DNA from: Pseudomonas sp.
Lineage (GTDB): Bacteria; Pseudomonadota; Gammaproteobacteria; Pseudomonadales; Pseudomonadaceae
Length of the DNA: 53,228 nucleotides
Assembly: GCF_017744435.1 (NCBI RefSeq)
Contig: NZ_JAGIBG010000048.1
Location: 1 to 53,228 of the forward strand
Direction of reading: 5' to 3'
Part shown: in pieces, positions 38,816 to 47,080 of the stretch
Position numbering within the stretch: the first letter of the stretch is position 1
Layout: each line of letters begins with the position of its first letter
The notes under the pieces: model-generated
Told to the model about the DNA's origin: nothing
The model's input: only the letters and a program-made list of their open reading frames with translations
Databases searched by the model: none
Position numbers and translations under genes: made by a program

Positions 38816-39117
38816 GCTGGGGTGATCTTCCTGATGACTGACGTGCTGAGGATAGCCGTTTGTCGGCGCCGGTGGCGAACTAATGCGCGACAAAGCCATT
38901 TACGCAATGTAGAATCGATTTACGAATACAACAATAAGGTCCTTCGTTACTGAGGGATCAACCCCCGCCGAGAATGGGTCCATATGACATACCATGGGTT
39001 CAAGCTGATCATTGGTGACTTCCTCGCCCGCAGCGTGCGCGGTATCCCGTGCTCTCCACCATTGCCGTTCCACATCCTACGCATTCATTAATTTTCGCTG
39101 CAGATGAGGGTACGAAC
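38816..39117. other. 302-base intergenic region between the CSS-EAL gene and hpd
   Basis: This stretch holds divergent promoters for the phosphodiesterase and hpd. The clearest structure is a direct repeat, atttacg at 38898-38904 and 38918-38924, spaced 20 bases (two helical turns), each followed by an aat. A weak ttgccg (39062-39067) could be a -35 for hpd, and gaggg precedes the hpd start. I see no convincing gene or terminator in it. Confidence 0.5.
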
Positions 39118-40194
39118 ATGGCTGACATCTTTGACAATCCAATGGGCCTGATGGGCTTCGAATTCATCGAACTGGCTTCGCCGACGCCGGGCGTGCTGGA
39201 ACCGGTATTCCAGATACTCGGTTTCACCAAGGTGGCCACCCACCGCTCCAAGGACGTGCACCTGTATCGCCAGGGTGGCATCAACCTGATTCTCAACAAC
39301 GAACCGAAGAGCATTGCCTCCTACTTTGCGGCCGAGCATGGCCCGTCGGTATGCGGCATGGCGTTCCGCGTGCGCAATGCCCATGAGGCCTATGCCCGGG
39401 CCCTGGAACTGGGTGCCCAGCCGGTCGAAATCGAAACCGGCCCGATGGAATTGCGCCTGCCGGCCATCAAAGGCATCGGTGGCGCACCGCTCTACCTGAT
39501 CGACCGTTTCGAAGAAGGCAGCTCGATCTACGATATCGACTTCAATTTCATCGAAGGCGTCGACCGTAACCCACAAGGGGCAGGCCTGAAGATCATCGAT
39601 CACCTGACCCACAACGTCTACCGCGGGCGCATGGCTTACTGGGCCGGTTTCTACGAGAAACTGTTCAACTTCCGCGAGATTCGCTACTTCGACATCAAGG
39701 GCGAATACACCGGCCTGACCTCCAAGGCCATGACCGCGCCTGACGGCATGATCCGCATTCCGCTCAATGAAGAGTCGTCCAAGGGCGCCGGGCAGATCGA
39801 AGAGTTCCTGATGCAGTTCAACGGCGAGGGCATCCAGCATGTGGCCTTCCTCACCGATGACCTGCTCAAGACCTGGGATGCACTCAAGGGCTTTGGCATG
39901 CGCTTCATGACCGCACCGCCGCAGACCTATTACGAAATGCTCGAAGAACGCCTGCCTGGGCATGGCGAGCCGGTCGACCAGTTGCAGGCCCGCGGCATCC
40001 TGCTGGATGGCGCGTCCGAGCCGGGCGACAAGCGCCTGCTGCTGCAGATTTTCTCGGAAACACTGCTCGGCCCGGTATTCTTCGAATTCATCCAGCGTAA
40101 AGGGGATGACGGTTTCGGTGAAGGCAACTTCAAGGCGCTGTTCGAGTCCATCGAGCGTGATCAGGTCCGCCGTGGCGTGCTCAATGCCGAATAA
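39118..40194 (+). CDS. hpd: 4-hydroxyphenylpyruvate dioxygenase
   Basis: This 358-residue iron(II) dioxygenase converts 4-hydroxyphenylpyruvate to homogentisate in tyrosine degradation. The iron ligands are H162 (DHLTHNVYRG), H241 (IQHVAFLTDD) and E323 (VFFEFIQRKGDDGFGEGNF), at the positions known from the P. fluorescens enzyme. I chose ATG 39118, preceded by gaggg; the frame is open to 39049. It stands alone here; the rest of the homogentisate pathway is not in this window. It converges with the CSS-only gene across 16 bases. Confidence 0.97.
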   Translation: MADIFDNPMGLMGFEFIELASPTPGVLEPVFQILGFTKVATHRSKDVHLYRQGGINLILNNEPKSIASYFAAEHGPSVCGMAFRVRNAHEAYARALELGAQPVEIETGPMELRLPAIKGIGGAPLYLIDRFEEGSSIYDIDFNFIEGVDRNPQGAGLKIIDHLTHNVYRGRMAYWAGFYEKLFNFREIRYFDIKGEYTGLTSKAMTAPDGMIRIPLNEESSKGAGQIEEFLMQFNGEGIQHVAFLTDDLLKTWDALKGFGMRFMTAPPQTYYEMLEERLPGHGEPVDQLQARGILLDGASEPGDKRLLLQIFSETLLGPVFFEFIQRKGDDGFGEGNFKALFESIERDQVRRGVLNAE

Positions 40195-40200
40195 GTGAAG

Positions 40201-40234
40201 CGCAGCGCCGTCAGCCCTTGCTGGCGGCGCTGCG
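40201..40234. terminator. Strong hairpin between hpd and the CSS-only gene
   Basis: A 15-base-pair stem with one mismatch (cgcagcgccgtcagc, 40201-40215, with 40220-40234; loop of four) follows hpd by seven bases and extends into the last codons of the opposing gene. There is no T run, so it may act as a two-way pause site or 3' end stabiliser rather than a classical terminator. Confidence 0.55.
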
Positions 40235-41017
40235 AACACGCTGATTACGTTGTCTGAACAAACCCCAGTAAGTGATCGAGCCCGTAATGATCCCGACCAG
40301 CGCCAGGGAAGGGAAAAGTTGTTTCATCGTCTGGCGCGTCTCACGTGCCGAGTATCCTTGTTCATAGCCTGCCTTGACGGTGTAGCCGTACTTGTCCGAG
40401 ACACCCGTCTTGAAAAATTCGACTTGTGATGGGCGGGTCGGATCGCGACTATCGCCGTCGGCCCAGATGTATGAGTCTTCGAACTCGAGCAATAAAGTCA
40501 GGCCGGTCTGGAACGCACGCAGCTCATTGCGCAGCAACACGCCATAGGACGTGGTAATGACCCCCAGATTTTTCTCGCTGAGCTGGTAGGCCAGCAACAT
40601 TGCATCGAGGGTTGCAGCCGGGTCCAGCACCAGACGAAACTGCGATCGTGCATCCGGGAACACCTGTTGCACTGGGAACGGCATATTCAAGGTGCTGCAA
40701 TCGGTGCGGCGGTCGACGGTCAATGCCAGCGAGCGCAGATGCGGTGCTTTGGCAACTTGATCGAGCAATTGCGTCTGGGCACGCTCGCAGGCAGTCCCTG
40801 CCAACATCATTGCAGTAGACGCAGACGCGTGTATTCGATCCAGTGCCAGGTCCACGGAATAGATCGCTTCATTGATTGAGATTCGCGCGGTTTCATCAAG
40901 CTTCTTGTCCTGCTGATAAGACAGGATCATCAGCCCGGTGCCGACAGGCAGCAAACTGATTGCCAATGTCAGCAACAGTTCTACCAGGCTCCGCCCTGCA
41001 GTTTTGATTCTTGACAT
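40211..41017 (-). CDS. CSS-domain membrane protein lacking an EAL domain
   Basis: This 268-residue protein has an N-terminal helix (about 11-33), a periplasmic domain and a second helix (about 234-254), then only about 14 cytoplasmic residues. The periplasmic domain has the paired cysteines of CSS phosphodiesterases: C77 in GTACERAQ and C107 in DCSTLN, with the same 30-residue spacing as in the CSS-EAL protein at 37229-38815 (C78, C108). The enzymatic EAL domain that normally follows is absent, and hpd lies directly beyond. It may be a natural sensor-only protein or a truncation; no EAL remnant fits in the 16-base gap. Confidence 0.85.
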   Translation of the reverse strand: MSRIKTAGRSLVELLLTLAISLLPVGTGLMILSYQQDKKLDETARISINEAIYSVDLALDRIHASASTAMMLAGTACERAQTQLLDQVAKAPHLRSLALTVDRRTDCSTLNMPFPVQQVFPDARSQFRLVLDPAATLDAMLLAYQLSEKNLGVITTSYGVLLRNELRAFQTGLTLLLEFEDSYIWADGDSRDPTRPSQVEFFKTGVSDKYGYTVKAGYEQGYSARETRQTMKQLFPSLALVGIITGSITYWGLFRQRNQRVRSAASKG

Positions 41018-41148
41018 AAGTGTTCAGCCCCCATTTACCGAGCTGACCGAGATGGGCAGCCCAGTGGAGAGCCTATGAATCAATTACTGCGCCTGCTGTA
41101 ATCCAAAACCATGCATCTTTTGCGAACTGCGCTGCTGGGATGTAGGAC

Positions 41149-41835
41149 TCATTTCGGCTTGAGTGCAGCAATGACCTTCTCGGCCAGCAGGCCTGTCGAG
41201 GCGGGGTTCTGCCCGGTGATCAGCCGGCCGTCGCGGATTACGAACGGCTTCCACGGGTCATCGTCCTTGCTGTAGTTGCCGCCCCGGGCAACCAGTTCGT
41301 TTTCGGTGAGAAAGGGCACCACCTTGTCCAGCTCTGCCAATTTTTCTTCGGTATTGGAAAACCCGGTAATCTGCCGGTCCTTGAGCAGCAGGCTGTTGTC
41401 GCTGAGCTTGATGTTCAACAGGCCGACCACGCCATGACAGACAGCGGCAACAATGCCGTTGTTTTCGTAGATCTTGCGTGCCAGTTCCTGCAATGGCTGG
41501 TTGTCCGGGAAGTCGTACATCACGCCGTGCCCACCTGTGTAGTAGATGGCGCAGTAATCACCTGCCCTGACCTTGCCCGGGCTTGACGATGCACCCAGCC
41601 GGTTCATGAACGACTTGTCGTCGTACCATTGCCAGTCCAGCTCCGGGGCCATCTGCAGGCTATGTGGGTCGATTGGCACATAGCCGCCATTCGGGCTTAC
41701 GTAGTCGACTTCATAGCCGGCTTTCTGCACGACTTCGACAAAATGCACAGCTTCCCCCAGCCATAGGCCAGTGGCCCGTTTCAGGGTCGGGTATTTGGCC
41801 GTATTGGTCAGTACCACCAGAATCTTCTTGCTCAT
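41149..41835 (-). CDS. DJ-1/PfpI family protein (Hsp31-like)
   Basis: This 228-residue cytoplasmic protein of the type 1 glutamine amidotransferase-like fold has the nucleophile elbow AAVCHGVVGLL with C133 and H134, an upstream YYTGGHGVMYDF (about 98-109) and the N-terminal strand KKILVVLTN. These features match the Hsp31/glyoxalase III-like branch, which detoxifies methylglyoxal or acts as a chaperone. Which of these it does is open. I chose ATG 41835. It is divergent from the hybrid kinase at 42109. Confidence 0.9.
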   Translation of the reverse strand: MSKKILVVLTNTAKYPTLKRATGLWLGEAVHFVEVVQKAGYEVDYVSPNGGYVPIDPHSLQMAPELDWQWYDDKSFMNRLGASSSPGKVRAGDYCAIYYTGGHGVMYDFPDNQPLQELARKIYENNGIVAAVCHGVVGLLNIKLSDNSLLLKDRQITGFSNTEEKLAELDKVVPFLTENELVARGGNYSKDDDPWKPFVIRDGRLITGQNPASTGLLAEKVIAALKPK

Positions 41836-42108
41836 CACCACGCTCCCTGGTTGGTCGTTGAAGGGCAATGCGTTCCTTGGCGCGGGAAAAACCTATTGAG
41901 CATAGCTTCCGTTTGCCCAGGCGCCATTTCGCTAATGGCTCTATGCTATTGCTCGATGCCAGCGCGGTGCGTCGAATGTGATGCGGTTTACCGTGCAGCT
42001 ATTGCAGGGGCAAATCGTCGGGCAGATGATGCGCAAACGGAATCTTTACCCAAGAACAATGGTGGAATCACGACAGTGTTCGTAAACGACACGCCGCGCA
42101 AACCGTCA

Positions 42109-44142
42109 ATGCAATGCATGGAGCTCGCCACTCGGCCGTCAAAGGCAGAGGGCATGGCTGAGAAGGTCGCGCGGTTCGACTGGCGATACAGCACGCTCGG
42201 GCCGCTGCCGCACTGGCAGGCACCTTTGCGCATCGCGGTCGACATGATGTTGCTTTCGCCGTTTCCCTGCGCGGTGGTCTGGGGCGCCCAGATGACTGTG
42301 ATTCACAATGATGCTTACGTGGATTTGCTCGAGTCTGACGGCCACGCCTTGGGGCAAGCGTTCGACAGGCTGTGGGCAAAAGCCTGGAAGGACATCGGCC
42401 CCTGGGTGTTCAAGGCGCTCGAAGGGGGTTCGAACTTTGTCGAAGACCAGCCGCTATGGCTTGCGAGCAAGCAAACCGGCAGCCAAGTCTGCTACGCCTT
42501 CAGCTACACACCGTTGCGCGATGAGCAGCACGAGGTGGTGGGGTTCCTGCATACGGTGATCGAAACCAGCGCCAGCGTCGATGCGCATGATGAATGGCGC
42601 GAGCAGGCGTTGGCGTTCGAGCGGCAGATCGAGCGCATAATGGCGGATCGTGATCATATCTGGCAGCTTTCTGGCGATGCCATGATCGTTGTTACCCGCG
42701 ACCTGCGGCTGCAATCGGCCAACCCGGCCTGGCAGCGCGCGCTGGGTTTGACCGAAGACCAGGTACGCGACAAATCGGTTCTGGAGCTGGTTCACCCTGG
42801 CGATCGGGCCGAGGTGGAGGTTGCGGTGATGGGCTTCGTCAGCAATAGCGGTGTTGAGCAGCTCGAGACGCGCATGCGCCACAAGGACGGGCACTATCGC
42901 TGGTTCCGCTGGACGGCGAGTTTCGACGGTACATTGCTGACAGCCGTAGGGCGTGACATCACGCAGGACCGTGAAGATGCCTTGCGCCAATCTGACACCT
43001 TGTTGCGCGCCACCCAGCGGCTGGAGGCGGTCGGCCACCTGGCAGGTGGCATGGCTCACGAGATGAACAACCTGCTGTCGGGTATCGGCGGCAGCCTGGA
43101 GCTCATGCAGCGGCGCATGGACCAGGGGCGCCTGGAGCACATCGATCGCTATGTGACGCTGGCCAGCGATTCGGTGCAGCGCGCCATGACACTGACTCAT
43201 CGGCTGCTGGCATTCTCCCGCCATCAGCCACTTTCCCCCAAGCCACTCGACATCAACCGCCAGTTGGCTGCCATGGCACCGCTGTTGTGCCAGGTGTTGG
43301 GGGCTGAAATGCAAGTGAACTGGGAGCTTGATGTAGAGCCCTGGACCATCTGCCTGGATGTCGCGCAGCTGGAGAATGCCCTGGTGAACCTGTTGGCCAA
43401 CTCGCGTGAGGCGTGCCTCGGGAGTGGCGTGGTGACACTGCGCACGATCAACAAGCGCCTGGAGGCGCCATTCCCCGACGAGCAAGGCGTACCTCCCGGT
43501 GACTATGTCGCCTTGTATGTCACGGACGATGGCCACGGCATGCCTGAGGTGGATCTGGCCAGGGCGTTCGAACCGTTCTTCACCACCAAGCCGATGGGCC
43601 ACGGTTCCGGGTTAGGGCTGGCGATGGTCTATGGCTTCGTCGGCCAGTCGGGTGGCCACATCTGGCTTGAGCCAGCGCCTGATCGCGGTCTCAGGGTCTG
43701 TATGTTGTACCCGCGTTGCCTTGAGCACATAGCGCAGGAACCCGCGCAATCGGTATCTGCTGTAACACGGGCCAGCGGCCAACGCGTGCTGCTGGTCGAT
43801 GACGAGGAAAACCTGCGGTCGGTGATGAAGGAGTACCTGCAGGAGCGTGGCTTCGACGTGTGCGATGCGCGGGATGCAAACTCGGCGCTCGATCGCTTCC
43901 GCCACCATGGCCCTTTCGACCTGGTGATCACCGACATCGGCCTGCCGGGTGGTTTCAGTGGCCGGCAGGTCGCCAGGGCGATGCGCATGGTCGTGCCGGA
44001 TCAGAAGATTCTGTTCATTACCGGGTTCAACGACCAACCATTAGGCCCGCAGCTGTCCGAGGCGCCAGGCACGGCGTTGATGCTCAAGCCTTTCGCCTTG
44101 GCCAGCTTGATGAACCAGGCCCTGCTGATGCTGAGCGATTGA
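42109..44142 (+). CDS. PAS-containing hybrid histidine kinase
   Basis: From ATG 42109 this protein has 677 residues and no membrane segment. Order: N-terminal PAS-like domain (about 22-155; RFDWRYSTLGPLPHW, VVWGAQMTVIHNDAY), second PAS (about 180-290), HisKA with H317 in GGMAHEMNNLLSG, HATPase with LENALVNLLANSREA and GSGLGLAMVYG, and a C-terminal receiver (about 558-675) with D609 in LVITDIGLPGG. The start is unsure: GTG 42076, ATG 42109, 42118 and 42154 are all in frame, and only 42154 has a fair ribosome site. It ends six bases from the next kinase, which lies tail to tail. Confidence 0.88.
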   Translation: MQCMELATRPSKAEGMAEKVARFDWRYSTLGPLPHWQAPLRIAVDMMLLSPFPCAVVWGAQMTVIHNDAYVDLLESDGHALGQAFDRLWAKAWKDIGPWVFKALEGGSNFVEDQPLWLASKQTGSQVCYAFSYTPLRDEQHEVVGFLHTVIETSASVDAHDEWREQALAFERQIERIMADRDHIWQLSGDAMIVVTRDLRLQSANPAWQRALGLTEDQVRDKSVLELVHPGDRAEVEVAVMGFVSNSGVEQLETRMRHKDGHYRWFRWTASFDGTLLTAVGRDITQDREDALRQSDTLLRATQRLEAVGHLAGGMAHEMNNLLSGIGGSLELMQRRMDQGRLEHIDRYVTLASDSVQRAMTLTHRLLAFSRHQPLSPKPLDINRQLAAMAPLLCQVLGAEMQVNWELDVEPWTICLDVAQLENALVNLLANSREACLGSGVVTLRTINKRLEAPFPDEQGVPPGDYVALYVTDDGHGMPEVDLARAFEPFFTTKPMGHGSGLGLAMVYGFVGQSGGHIWLEPAPDRGLRVCMLYPRCLEHIAQEPAQSVSAVTRASGQRVLLVDDEENLRSVMKEYLQERGFDVCDARDANSALDRFRHHGPFDLVITDIGLPGGFSGRQVARAMRMVVPDQKILFITGFNDQPLGPQLSEAPGTALMLKPFALASLMNQALLMLSD

Positions 44143-44148
44143 ACGGGC

Positions 44149-45753
44149 TCAGGGACTACCCAGCATGTGGGCAACCTGTGCCTGCAACTGCTTGAGCTCG
44201 AACGGCTTGCAGATCAGCTGCATGCCTGGCGCGAGAAACCCTTCGCGCGCCATCGCCGTCTCGGCGTAGCCAGTGATGAACAGCACCGGAAGGTGCGGGC
44301 GAAGCGTGCGGGCGATCTCGGCCAGTTGCCGGCCATTCATGCCCGGCAGGCCAACGTCGCTGACCAGCAGGTCGATCGCCTGCGTTGTACGCAACAGCTG
44401 CAAGGCCTCGCTGGCATTGCTGGCACTCAGGCAGGGATACCCCTCATCTTGCAACGACTGGCGAAGCAGGTCGCGGACATGGGGATCATCCTCGACCACC
44501 AGTACATGACGGCCTTTGCTGACAGGTGATGGGTGCGGTCGGGAGGCCTGGGGCTGTTGTGGATCAAGATGGCGTGGCAGGTAAAGGTCGACCTGTGTGC
44601 CATGGCCAATCTGGCTGAACAGTGCAACATGTCCGTGGGACTGCTTGCTGAAGCCATATACCATCGACAGGCCAAGGCCGATCCCCTGGCCCACTGGCTT
44701 GGTGCTGAAGAAGGGCTCGAAGGCGTGCTCGAGGGTGCTCGCTGACATGCCTTGGCCATCATCGATGAAGCTCAGGCAGGCATAGTCACCCGTCACCAGC
44801 CCGCCGACGGCGAACTGCAGCGCATCGATCTGACGATTACTGGCTTCGATGCGCAAGTTGCCCCCGTTGGGCATCGCTTCGCAGGCATTGACCAGCAGGT
44901 TGTTCAGCGTTTCCTGCAATTGCTCGTCGTCCGCTTGCACGGCCCAGAGGTCTGCGGGAAGGTTCAGTTGCAGGCATACCGCGTTGTCGAGCATGGCCTC
45001 GATACGTTGTGGTTGCAGCAGCGCCAGCAGGTCGATGCGCTGATTGTGCAGCGATTGCCGGGAAGCGAAGGCCAGCAGGCGATGGGTCAGCGTGGCTGCA
45101 CGGGCAACGGCTTCCTGGCCTCTCTGCAGGATCGCTTCAAGGCCCTCGCTGCGGCCGTGTTTCAGACGCCTGTCGATCAACTCGAAACAGCCACCGATGC
45201 TGGTCAGCAGGTTATTGAAGTCATGTGCCACGCCACCGGCCAGCTGGCCGACCGCCTCCATCTTGCGGCTCTGCTGCAAGGTCTGGTCGGCGCTCGCCTG
45301 TTCTTCGGCGCGCTCATCCAGGCGTTGTTGCAGGTCGAGCATGTGGTCGCGTGACAGGTACTGGCGGCGCCGGTTGCGTAACGCCGACTGGGTCAGGATC
45401 AGCAACCGGTCATCGTCGAACGGTGCGGCCAGCAGGGTCAGGTTGCCCAGCGCAAAGTTATCGGCCGAGGCTGTGGTCGCAGCGGTTTGTGTCAACAACA
45501 CGATGGGCAGGTCAGACCAGGCTGGTTGCTGGTCGATATAGACGCGCAGCAATTTGGCAGCGTCAACGGTAAGGGTCTGCTCGGCGATGATGGCCATGCC
45601 GGCGCCTTCGAGCAGGCAGGCCTGCAGCTTGGCCATATCATGCGTGCAGAGGCAATCGACACCGGCGGCCGCCAGCAACAGTGAAGTGTTTCTGGCAAGC
45701 TGTGCCGGCGCCAGGATCAGAGCACGTTCGTCCATCGTCGCCGAACTGGCCAA
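44149..45753 (-). CDS. Hybrid histidine kinase with degenerate N-terminal receiver
   Basis: From a TTG at 45753 this cytoplasmic protein has 534 residues. I prefer that start because an aggag site lies seven bases before it; ATG 45735, six codons later, has none. Order: receiver-like domain (about 8-128) in which the acidic pair and the phosphoacceptor aspartate are missing (RALILAP; GMAIIAEQTL) and the usual lysine is replaced (LLAAPFDDD), a coiled linker, HisKA with H177 in GGVAHDFNNLLTS, HATPase with GIGLGLSMVYG, and a normal C-terminal receiver with LLVSDVGLPGMNG. It is related to the convergent kinase at 42109-44142. Confidence 0.88.
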   Translation of the reverse strand: MASSATMDERALILAPAQLARNTSLLLAAAGVDCLCTHDMAKLQACLLEGAGMAIIAEQTLTVDAAKLLRVYIDQQPAWSDLPIVLLTQTAATTASADNFALGNLTLLAAPFDDDRLLILTQSALRNRRRQYLSRDHMLDLQQRLDERAEEQASADQTLQQSRKMEAVGQLAGGVAHDFNNLLTSIGGCFELIDRRLKHGRSEGLEAILQRGQEAVARAATLTHRLLAFASRQSLHNQRIDLLALLQPQRIEAMLDNAVCLQLNLPADLWAVQADDEQLQETLNNLLVNACEAMPNGGNLRIEASNRQIDALQFAVGGLVTGDYACLSFIDDGQGMSASTLEHAFEPFFSTKPVGQGIGLGLSMVYGFSKQSHGHVALFSQIGHGTQVDLYLPRHLDPQQPQASRPHPSPVSKGRHVLVVEDDPHVRDLLRQSLQDEGYPCLSASNASEALQLLRTTQAIDLLVSDVGLPGMNGRQLAEIARTLRPHLPVLFITGYAETAMAREGFLAPGMQLICKPFELKQLQAQVAHMLGSP

Positions 45754-45857
45754 TGCGATTCTCCTGAAACGGCCGGCAAGGCCAATGTGTGCCCTTGCTG
45801 CCGTCAACTGTCCGATACCCACTGGACCACGGGCACTGGCCCAGGGTTCAACGCAAT

Positions 45858-46913
45858 CTACAGCCCCTGTTGCAGGAAGGGATCATCCGGGTTTTGCCGC
45901 TCCAGTTCAGCCAGCAGCACCTGAACGTTCTGTAACTGGCCGGATTCCTTCCAGTACTGGATCAGCAACACCCGCGCCCGGCGATTGGCTGGCTGGTGGC
46001 TGAGCAAGGTTTCCAGCTGCTTCTGCGCGGCATCGGACTGATCCAGCTCGTGCAGGGTCACGGCCAGCGTGTAGCGATAGTCGGCATTCTCCGGCTCCAG
46101 CTCCACCGCGCGCGACAAGGCCAGCAGAGCGTATTCGCGCTGATCATGGCGGATCAGCCACAGTCCAAGCTCGTACTGCAGGAACGCCGAATCCGGGCGC
46201 AGTGCCAGGGCCTTGGCCAGCACCTGGCGGGATTGGTCATGGTGGCCTTGGCGTTCCAGCAAACGCACCTGGGTGGCCAAGGCGTCGAGGCCATCCGGGG
46301 CCACGGCAAGGCTGCGCTGCAGGGCTGCAGCCGCCTGGTCGTAGTCATTTTCGTGCAGGTACAGGCGCGCCAGGTGCACCTGGGCCTCGGCGTCGTCGGG
46401 TTGTTTTTCCAGGGCCTGCTGGTATTGCTCCAGCGCAGTCTGCAACGGGCCGAAATACAGGCCGATGGCATCGGGGTCGAGGCCGAGCAAGGCATCCACG
46501 GCGGCGAAGCGCACGCTCTGCTCGTCATCGTCCAGCAGCGGCCCCAGCACCAGGCTGCGCTGGGAGGGCGGCAGCAGCTTGCGGATGCTGGCAATGGCTG
46601 CGCGGCGCACCAGCGGATCATCGTTTTCCAGGTCCAGGCGGGCCAGCTTCAGTGCCTGCGGCGATGGGTAGTTGGGCAATTCGGCATACAGTGCGGCGCG
46701 ACGGATTGGCGTCAGGTCATCACGCTGCAGTTGTTGGTACAGCACCCGGGCGGCACCTGGCAAACCGTCATGTGCCTGGCGCAGTGCCTTGCCGTAGCTG
46801 TGTGGCGGCAGTACCGGCGCTGCGGGCTTGTCGTCGCGGCGCAGGAATACGATGGCGATCGTCACCAGGATCAGCAGCAGTAAGGCGATCAGGTAGCGGT
46901 GGCGTCTGGGCAT
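45858..46913 (-). CDS. Membrane-anchored HEAT/TPR-repeat protein
   Basis: This 351-residue protein has a short basic N terminus and one hydrophobic helix (about 7-24), so most of it should face the periplasm. HEAT-like repeats (about 60-145; NDDPLVRRAAIASIRKLL, QSVRFAAVDALLG) are followed by tetratricopeptide repeats (about 155-345; ALEQYQQALEKQPDDAEAQVHLARLY, ALLALSRAVELEPENADYRYTLAV). Such proteins are scaffolds for complexes, and some act with c-type cytochrome or cell-envelope machinery. The neighbours give no clear partner, so the function stays open. Confidence 0.85.
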   Translation of the reverse strand: MPRRHRYLIALLLLILVTIAIVFLRRDDKPAAPVLPPHSYGKALRQAHDGLPGAARVLYQQLQRDDLTPIRRAALYAELPNYPSPQALKLARLDLENDDPLVRRAAIASIRKLLPPSQRSLVLGPLLDDDEQSVRFAAVDALLGLDPDAIGLYFGPLQTALEQYQQALEKQPDDAEAQVHLARLYLHENDYDQAAAALQRSLAVAPDGLDALATQVRLLERQGHHDQSRQVLAKALALRPDSAFLQYELGLWLIRHDQREYALLALSRAVELEPENADYRYTLAVTLHELDQSDAAQKQLETLLSHQPANRRARVLLIQYWKESGQLQNVQVLLAELERQNPDDPFLQQGL

Positions 46914-46999
46914 CGGGCGCTACGGTCCATGGCGGTGGGAAGGCAGAGCTTGGGGCAGAATGCCCTGGGCTGCAAGCCGCAGGGTCGCCAAGGGGCCAT

Positions 47000-47031
47000 A
47001 AAAAAGCCCCGCAGGCCAAGGCCGGCGGGGC
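47000..47031 (-). terminator. Rho-independent terminator of mexEF-oprN
   Basis: Read on the minus strand, a GC-rich stem (gccccgccggcc, loop ttg, gcctgcggggc; 47006-47031) is followed by six T residues. It lies 50 bases beyond the oprN stop codon. Confidence 0.9.
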
Positions 47032-47080
47032 AAACGGTTGGGGGAGGAACCAACCAAAGGAGTCGTTGAAACGGGTCGGA

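Noticed and set aside
38642..38953. 103-codon plus-strand ORF upstream of hpd
   Set aside because: It overlaps the N terminus of the CSS-EAL gene on the other strand, has no ribosome site and no recognisable protein pattern.
41074..41103. Eight-codon ORF (MNQLLRLL) on the plus strand
   Set aside because: It has a purine-rich lead, but it lies between two minus-strand genes and has no downstream gene to control.
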